A DNA stretch of 42,520 bases from an uncultured Pelagibacteraceae bacterium. GTDB lineage: Bacteria; Pseudomonadota; Alphaproteobacteria; Pelagibacterales; Pelagibacteraceae. Location of the stretch: contig CACBRD010000008.1 of NCBI GenBank assembly GCA_902541515.1, positions 1 through 42,520 on the forward strand. The letters are read 5' to 3'. The translations under genes and the position numbers were made by a program. Below the pieces are notes generated by a model, which ran no database searches, had not been told where the DNA came from, and saw nothing but the letters and a program-made list of their open reading frames with translations. This document shows, piece after piece, positions 34,076-42,520 of this stretch (positions are counted from its first letter, which is position 1; each line of letters opens with the position of its first letter).

Positions 34076-35203
34076 TTAGGCAATCAATTGTTGATTGTGG
34101 ACTCTAGCACTCATAACAATTCCAAAGCCAGTCATAGTTGCTAGCATAGAGGATCCACCATAAGACATGATTGGTAAAGGAGAGCCTACTATAGGTAGTA
34201 AACCTAGAACCATACTCATATTTATAGTAATGAATACAAAAATGGCTGCACCAAAACTATAACAAAAAATCTTTGCAAAATAACTTCTGGAACTAGCTCC
34301 TATTGCAACAATTCTATAAATAATAATTGCATAAATAACTAAAAGTATTGCAGAGCCCACAAAACCAAATTCCTCTGAGAAAAGTGTGAAAATAAAATCA
34401 GTATGTTTTTCTGGTAAAAACTCAAGATAGCTTTGAGTGCCTTTTAAAAAACCTTTACCAAATATACCTCCAGATCCGACAGCTATTTTTGATTGTATAA
34501 TTTGATAACCAGCGCCTAGAGGATCTTTGTCAGGATTTAGAAAAGTTAATACTCTTAATTTCTGATAGGGCTTCAAGAAAGCAATGACAAAAGGTAAAGA
34601 GATTATAAACCCAAGGATAGTATAAATAAAATACTTATAATTAATACCTGCAAACCATAATACTGCTATTCCGCTTATGGCAATAAGAACTGCAGTTCCA
34701 AGGTCTGGCTGCACAATAACCAGTCCCATCGGTAAAAGTATTATTATTAAAGAAGTTAAAATTGTATAAATTGAATTTACATTTTCTAACTTCATTCGGT
34801 GGAAAAATTTAGCCAAGCAAACAATAATAAATATTTTCATCAATTCAGAAGGCTGTAAGTTAATAAAATATAAATTAATCCATCTTTGAGAGCCAGATGA
34901 GGTAATTCCAAATAAATAAGTTCCAACCAATAAACCTACAACTGCTACATAAGCTAGGTAACCTATAGAGAACCAATATTTAATATTTATAAATGACATT
35001 ACTAGCATCATTAAAGTAAATACTGCTAGTTTGGTAAAATGACTTTTGGTATGAAATTTAACTTCACCACCATCTGTTGAGTACATTGTTGCTAAACTTA
35101 TAAAGCCAAGTAACAATATACAAATTAACAATATATAATCAAAATTTCTAAATTTTTGAAAAAAACCAAGTCTATTTGTTGTAAATCTTGTATGTTGATA
35201 CAT
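34076..35203 (-). CDS. rodA: Rod-shape glycosyltransferase RodA (SEDS family)
   Basis: 375 aa with about ten membrane helices. SEDS-family hallmarks: LQPSELMKIFIIV (~117), VQPDLGTAVLIA (~168), a GSGGIFGKGFLKGTQSYLEFLPEKHTDF block (~247) and MSYGGSSML near the C-terminus. RodA polymerises lipid II glycan strands for side-wall synthesis with its partner PBP2, the adjacent upstream gene (stop directly abutting this start). Shorter FtsW features are absent and the neighbourhood with mreBCD fixes the identity. Confidence 0.96.
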   Translation of the reverse strand: MYQHTRFTTNRLGFFQKFRNFDYILLICILLLGFISLATMYSTDGGEVKFHTKSHFTKLAVFTLMMLVMSFINIKYWFSIGYLAYVAVVGLLVGTYLFGITSSGSQRWINLYFINLQPSELMKIFIIVCLAKFFHRMKLENVNSIYTILTSLIIILLPMGLVIVQPDLGTAVLIAISGIAVLWFAGINYKYFIYTILGFIISLPFVIAFLKPYQKLRVLTFLNPDKDPLGAGYQIIQSKIAVGSGGIFGKGFLKGTQSYLEFLPEKHTDFIFTLFSEEFGFVGSAILLVIYAIIIYRIVAIGASSRSYFAKIFCYSFGAAIFVFITINMSMVLGLLPIVGSPLPIMSYGGSSMLATMTGFGIVMSARVHNQQLIA

Positions 35204-37078
35204 CTATATCTCCAAATATTTTTTATTTCCCAATGACTCTCTTATTTTGTGTCGGTCAATAATTAATTTAAATAATTTAGTTGCCATGGGAGCGGCGGTT
35301 GTACTTCCATTTCCTCCATGTTCTACAATGACACTTAGTGCGTATCTAGGATTTTTATATGGCCCAAAGGCTACATATAAAGCATGATCCCTTTGCTCGT
35401 ATGGAATCTGAAATGTTTTAAGATCAAGTTCTCTTTCTTCCTCTGTAATTTTTTTAACCTGTGCTGTACCGGTTTTACCAGCAAACTGATATTTTGGATT
35501 ATCAATTCTTGAACGATAAGATGTACCCATGACTTCATTTGTTGAGCCAAAAATAGCATCTTGTATAATTTTAATATTTTTTGAATTTTTATAAAGCGGC
35601 GTAAATTTATCTATAGGCTGATCTTTAACTTTGTCATCTACAACAATATGAGGATAAATTTTGTAACCACCATTAGCAATTTGAGCAGTCATTAAACACA
35701 ATTGAATTGGAGTGGTTTGGATATAACCTTGTCCTATTCCTGTAATAATTGTTTCTCCTAACAACCAACCCCTCCCAAGAGCATTTTTTTTCCATTGGGT
35801 ATTTGGAATTAATCCTTTTTTTTCAATATCAAATAAATCACCAAAAACTTTTTCACCCAAACCAAATTTTTTTGCTGTTTCACTCAATTTATCAACCCCA
35901 AGTTTACGAGAAATTTCATAAAAATAAGTATCACAAGATTGTTTCATTGCATTTCTTAAACTTACATAACCATGACCCTTTTTCTTCCAGCAATGGTAAG
36001 TTTGCCCATACATTTCAGTTTTACCAGTGCATCTAACTGTAAAATTTGTGTTAACCACTCCATTCTCAAGTGCAGATAAAGCAACAATCGGTTTAATCGT
36101 TGATCCTGGTGAGTAATTCCCTTGTAAAGTTTTATTAACTAATGGTTTCATTGGATCATTACGAATTAATTGCCAATCATCTTGACTAATACCGAACACA
36201 AATAAATTAGGATCAAATGAAGGGGATGAATGCATGGCAATTACTGCCCCTGTATAAATATCCATTACACAGATTGAACCTGCTTTATCTTTTAATAATT
36301 CATTAGCTAACTTCTGTACCTCAGTATCTATAGTCAGTCTTAAAGTTTTACCTTTTTCACCTTTTTGAAATTCTAATTGACTAATTCTTCTGCCATAAGC
36401 ATTCACTTCATATCTCTCGATATCATTTGTGCCTATTAATTTTTCTTCAAATGTTTTTTCTAAACCTACTTTTCCGACTTTTAAACCTGGGACAAAATTC
36501 TTTTTTATAGCTTGTGTTGATTCAATATCGTCTTGGTTTGCTTGACTGACATAGCCGACTAAATGTGTGAAATTTTCTTTAAAAGGATAGTTTCTTGAAA
36601 TTGATATAACTGGTTTTACTCCGTTTAAATCATACAAATGATTGTTAATCTTTGAAAACTTTTGCCAACTCAAATTATCAGAAACAATTAAAGTCTCCCA
36701 TGGCTTTATTTCATTTTTCTTTTTTAATACTTTTTTAAATTCGTTATCTGACAATTCGAGTAAATCTTTTAACCGATAAATAACATACCTAAAATCCTCG
36801 ACTTGTTCTGGTATTACATGAAGTTGATAAGCTTCAAAATTGCCTGCAATAACATTTCCAAAATAATCATGAAATTCTCCTCTCACAGGAGCTAACTTCC
36901 ATTCTCTAATTCTATTTTTGTCAGAGAGAGTTAAATACTTTTTATTTTCTTTAACTTGTAAAAAGAATAATCTACTGACAATTCCTATCATTACAAAAAA
37001 TTTTAATGAACCTGTAATAAACATTCTTCTATTAATAGAATTAAGTTTCTTTACATTATCACTTGAAGAATTAATCAT
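35204..37078 (-). CDS. mrdA: Penicillin-binding protein 2 (transpeptidase)
   Basis: 624 aa. One membrane anchor (~22-42), a PBP dimer/pedestal domain (~60-230, APVRGEFHDYFGN), then the transpeptidase domain with SxxK at S326-K329 (SPGSTIKP), SCD at 381-383 and KTG at 535-537 (AGKTGTAQ). It crosslinks side-wall peptidoglycan with RodA. It overlaps mreD by 8 bp and abuts rodA, so both belong to the mre/mrd operon. Confidence 0.96.
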   Translation of the reverse strand: MINSSSDNVKKLNSINRRMFITGSLKFFVMIGIVSRLFFLQVKENKKYLTLSDKNRIREWKLAPVRGEFHDYFGNVIAGNFEAYQLHVIPEQVEDFRYVIYRLKDLLELSDNEFKKVLKKKNEIKPWETLIVSDNLSWQKFSKINNHLYDLNGVKPVISISRNYPFKENFTHLVGYVSQANQDDIESTQAIKKNFVPGLKVGKVGLEKTFEEKLIGTNDIERYEVNAYGRRISQLEFQKGEKGKTLRLTIDTEVQKLANELLKDKAGSICVMDIYTGAVIAMHSSPSFDPNLFVFGISQDDWQLIRNDPMKPLVNKTLQGNYSPGSTIKPIVALSALENGVVNTNFTVRCTGKTEMYGQTYHCWKKKGHGYVSLRNAMKQSCDTYFYEISRKLGVDKLSETAKKFGLGEKVFGDLFDIEKKGLIPNTQWKKNALGRGWLLGETIITGIGQGYIQTTPIQLCLMTAQIANGGYKIYPHIVVDDKVKDQPIDKFTPLYKNSKNIKIIQDAIFGSTNEVMGTSYRSRIDNPKYQFAGKTGTAQVKKITEEERELDLKTFQIPYEQRDHALYVAFGPYKNPRYALSVIVEHGGNGSTTAAPMATKLFKLIIDRHKIRESLGNKKYLEI

Positions 37079-37592
37079 TAATTCCTTTCATGTAATATTT
37101 AAATATTGATACGAAAATTATATAAAGTAAGAATGTGCAAGTTGTATTGACTAGATAACTAGTTAAAACCAAATTGTACGAAAAAAATAAAATTAAAACT
37201 GAGTAATTTAAAGAGTTAATCAAACTTATTATAAATAAAAAGTAGAACCAATCTTTCATGGGACTTGGTCTAATTGTGATATTTCTTATATAAGCTGTAG
37301 CAATACAAATTAAAGTATAAGACAAACTACTTATTCCCAAAGGTAAACCTACAACAGTATCATTGAGTAAACCGGCAAAAAAAACAAAAAGATAATCAAA
37401 ATGTTTAAAATCTTTTAAAGTAAAGAAAAAAATTAAAATAAATGGGAAATTAAAAGAAAAATATTCAATTTTTAAATAATTCAAATCAAATTCGTTAAGT
37501 ACTGAAACAAATAATAAAATTATTGGTAACCAGGTATATAATTTTGAAAATGTTCCCTTTGTCTTTAAGTTAGCCACCTGTTCTACCTCCAT
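37071..37592 (-). CDS. mreD: Rod-shape-determining protein MreD
   Basis: 173 aa with five to six hydrophobic helices (e.g. FIINFPFIL-type segments around 45-75 and FLFIISLINSLNYSVLILFFSY near 125). The motif GLLNDTVVGLPLGISSL (~90) is characteristic of MreD. It overlaps mreC by 23 bp and mrdA by 8 bp. Its small size and position between mreC and mrdA confirm the identity. Confidence 0.9.
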   Translation of the reverse strand: MEVEQVANLKTKGTFSKLYTWLPIILLFVSVLNEFDLNYLKIEYFSFNFPFILIFFFTLKDFKHFDYLFVFFAGLLNDTVVGLPLGISSLSYTLICIATAYIRNITIRPSPMKDWFYFLFIISLINSLNYSVLILFFSYNLVLTSYLVNTTCTFLLYIIFVSIFKYYMKGIND

Positions 37593-38799
37593 TTAAAACA
37601 CAACTCTTATATTCTTCAGTTCCAACATTAAAGCCGTCGGTATTAAAAAAAGATTTTCTGCATTTATGACCGTGTTCTAAGTTTAACTTTAAAAATTCTA
37701 ATTCTTGAGTATCAATGTTGAATTGATTGATTTGTTGTTTTTGAGAAAAAATTTCATTATTTAAAACTGAAATTTGGTTGTTCAAATCATTAATTTTACT
37801 AGTTAAATTTTCATTTTCTTCTATAAATTTTGAATTAGTCTCCTCAATAATTTTAAGCTCATCTTCTAAAATCTTTAATTTTGACTCTTCAAGTTCATCA
37901 CTTTTATCCTCAGTTTGAATTAATTCTGGTTCAACTTGAGAAATTTCAATTTGAGTAATTGTTTCTGCAAAAACATATTTTAATTGTGTAAAATCGCTGT
38001 AGAATTCAACGCTGTATCTATTGGAAGAACCTTTTTTTTCAGATCTTAATTTGCCTATTGGTACTCCACTTTTAAATATCGCTCCGGTACCTGAAGTGTA
38101 AACTATACTTTCATCAACTAGCTCCTCTGATAAACCTGCTTTAATATATTTAATTTGTCCGAAATTTTCTCCGCTCCCTGTGACTATTGCTTGAATATTT
38201 TGTGGTGCAATAGTTACCGGCACATTAGAATTTAAATCCGACAACAATAATACTCTTGAAGTTTTATAATTGACCTCAATTACTCGACCAACTAAATAAG
38301 ATTGATCATAAATATTTGTACCTATTTTAATATCATCTTTACTACCTTTGTTTATGATGATACTTTTTAAAAAAGGACTATCATGATCAACAATAATTTT
38401 TGCTAAAATTTTATTTGAACTTGAAATATAATCATCAATTAGTACCTTTAGTTCTTGATTTTCATACTGAATAATTTCGTTAGACACAAAATCAGATTTA
38501 AGATTGTCCAGTTCGTCTTTATTTTTTTGATATTCATTAAAAAAAGTTGAATATTCAATAATATTAATAACAGAATTTCTGACAAAATTTTCTGGTATAG
38601 AAACTATGAAAGATGATCGATAAACCAACTCACTTAATCCAGCTTTCAGATATCTTACTACCCTAAAGTCTAGGCTAGATAAAAGGATAATAAAGATTGA
38701 AATAAAAACTAATGTAAGTAGAGAAAATTTCTGCTGTGTGCTTTTTTTTAAAAAAGCAGAACGAATTGCTATTATAAAATCATCTCTGCTAGAGGCCAT
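37570..38799 (-). CDS. mreC: Rod-shape-determining protein MreC with long C-terminal coiled coil
   Basis: 409 aa; MreC is usually about 280-330. The membrane anchor is ~25-43 (LVFISIFIILLSSLDF). A periplasmic coiled coil (~85-115) and the beta-barrel MreC domain (~120-290; GSKDDIKIGTNIY, LVGRVIEVNYKTSRVLLLSD, SGTGAIFKSGVPIGKL) are normal. The extra ~110 residues form a second, Glu/Lys/Asn-rich coiled coil (~300-380) ending in a tail with two cysteines (HKCRKS, YKSCVLN). MreC links the MreB filament to the PBP2/RodA machinery. The tail overlaps the start of mreD by 23 bp. Confidence 0.92.
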   Translation of the reverse strand: MASSRDDFIIAIRSAFLKKSTQQKFSLLTLVFISIFIILLSSLDFRVVRYLKAGLSELVYRSSFIVSIPENFVRNSVINIIEYSTFFNEYQKNKDELDNLKSDFVSNEIIQYENQELKVLIDDYISSSNKILAKIIVDHDSPFLKSIIINKGSKDDIKIGTNIYDQSYLVGRVIEVNYKTSRVLLLSDLNSNVPVTIAPQNIQAIVTGSGENFGQIKYIKAGLSEELVDESIVYTSGTGAIFKSGVPIGKLRSEKKGSSNRYSVEFYSDFTQLKYVFAETITQIEISQVEPELIQTEDKSDELEESKLKILEDELKIIEETNSKFIEENENLTSKINDLNNQISVLNNEIFSQKQQINQFNIDTQELEFLKLNLEHGHKCRKSFFNTDGFNVGTEEYKSCVLNGGRTGG

Positions 38800-38804
38800 T
38801 ACTC

Positions 38805-41416
<2,612 letters not shown>

Positions 41417-41504
41417 ATTAAAATTTTTTGTTTTTGAAATATACAACCTCTCGTTTAGATTGCAAAAGTAAAATAATGAATTTGTCCCAATTTGGAACTA
41501 AAAT

Positions 41505-42520
<1,016 letters not shown>

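Noticed and set aside
41417..41446. Longer leuA start (TTG at 41446)
   Set aside because: The purine-rich stretch directly touches the TTG and the extension adds a non-conserved peptide; ATG 41416 gives the usual LeuA N-terminus.

Overview
The window is very AT-rich (about 30% G+C by eye), densely packed, with short or overlapping gene junctions and few Shine-Dalgarno sites. The order ilvC - leuA - mreB - mreC - mreD - PBP2 - rodA, together with this composition, suggests a streamlined marine alphaproteobacterium, most likely SAR11 (Pelagibacterales). That placement is inferred from gene content and style, not from a marker-gene tree. No rRNA, tRNA, insertion sequence or CRISPR array was seen.

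Layout. (1) 1-4217, minus strand: a partial outer-membrane barrel gene, an ammonium transporter fused to a SpoIIE-type phosphatase, and two type IV pilin genes. (2) 4380-7671, plus strand: two tandem STAS anti-anti-sigma-like genes and an RsbW-like kinase, then a beta-propeller/outer-membrane barrel protein. (3) 7690-15877, minus strand: the type IV pilus (T4P) assembly operon, in transcription order PilM-PilN fusion, PilO, PilP, secretin, PilB, PilC. The order resembles MSHA pili (mshI-J-K-L-E-G). (4) 15878-16420: a 543-base non-coding region with eight copies of an 11-bp motif, four pointing left and four pointing right. (5) 16421-18168, minus strand: a second SpoIIE phosphatase (GAF-linked) and a small membrane protein. 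(6) 18184-19683, plus strand: prepilin peptidase and an AsmA-like protein. (7) 19680-29260, minus strand: PilY1, an unknown periplasmic protein, minor pilins PilX, PilW, PilV, FimT-like, and PilT. (8) 29333-34026, minus strand: metabolic genes (small membrane protein, MsrB, HDAC-family hydrolase, 2-hydroxyacid dehydrogenase, EamA transporter, D-amino-acid dehydrogenase). (9) 34076-42520, minus strand: the Rod/cell-shape genes, then leuA and a partial ilvC.

How the genes fit together. The window encodes a nearly complete retractable T4P: major pilins, minor pilins, PilY1 tip adhesin, peptidase, inner-membrane platform, secretin, and extension and retraction ATPases. Within and beside it lies a partner-switching signalling set: two PP2C phosphatases, two STAS proteins and one HATPase kinase. 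One phosphatase is covalently joined to an Amt ammonium channel. The most interesting hypothesis is that ammonium availability, read by the Amt-phosphatase, and a GAF-sensed signal converge on the two STAS proteins to control pilus production or activity. No sigma factor is present here, so the output is unknown. The divergent repeat array directly upstream of the pilus assembly operon is a candidate control element.
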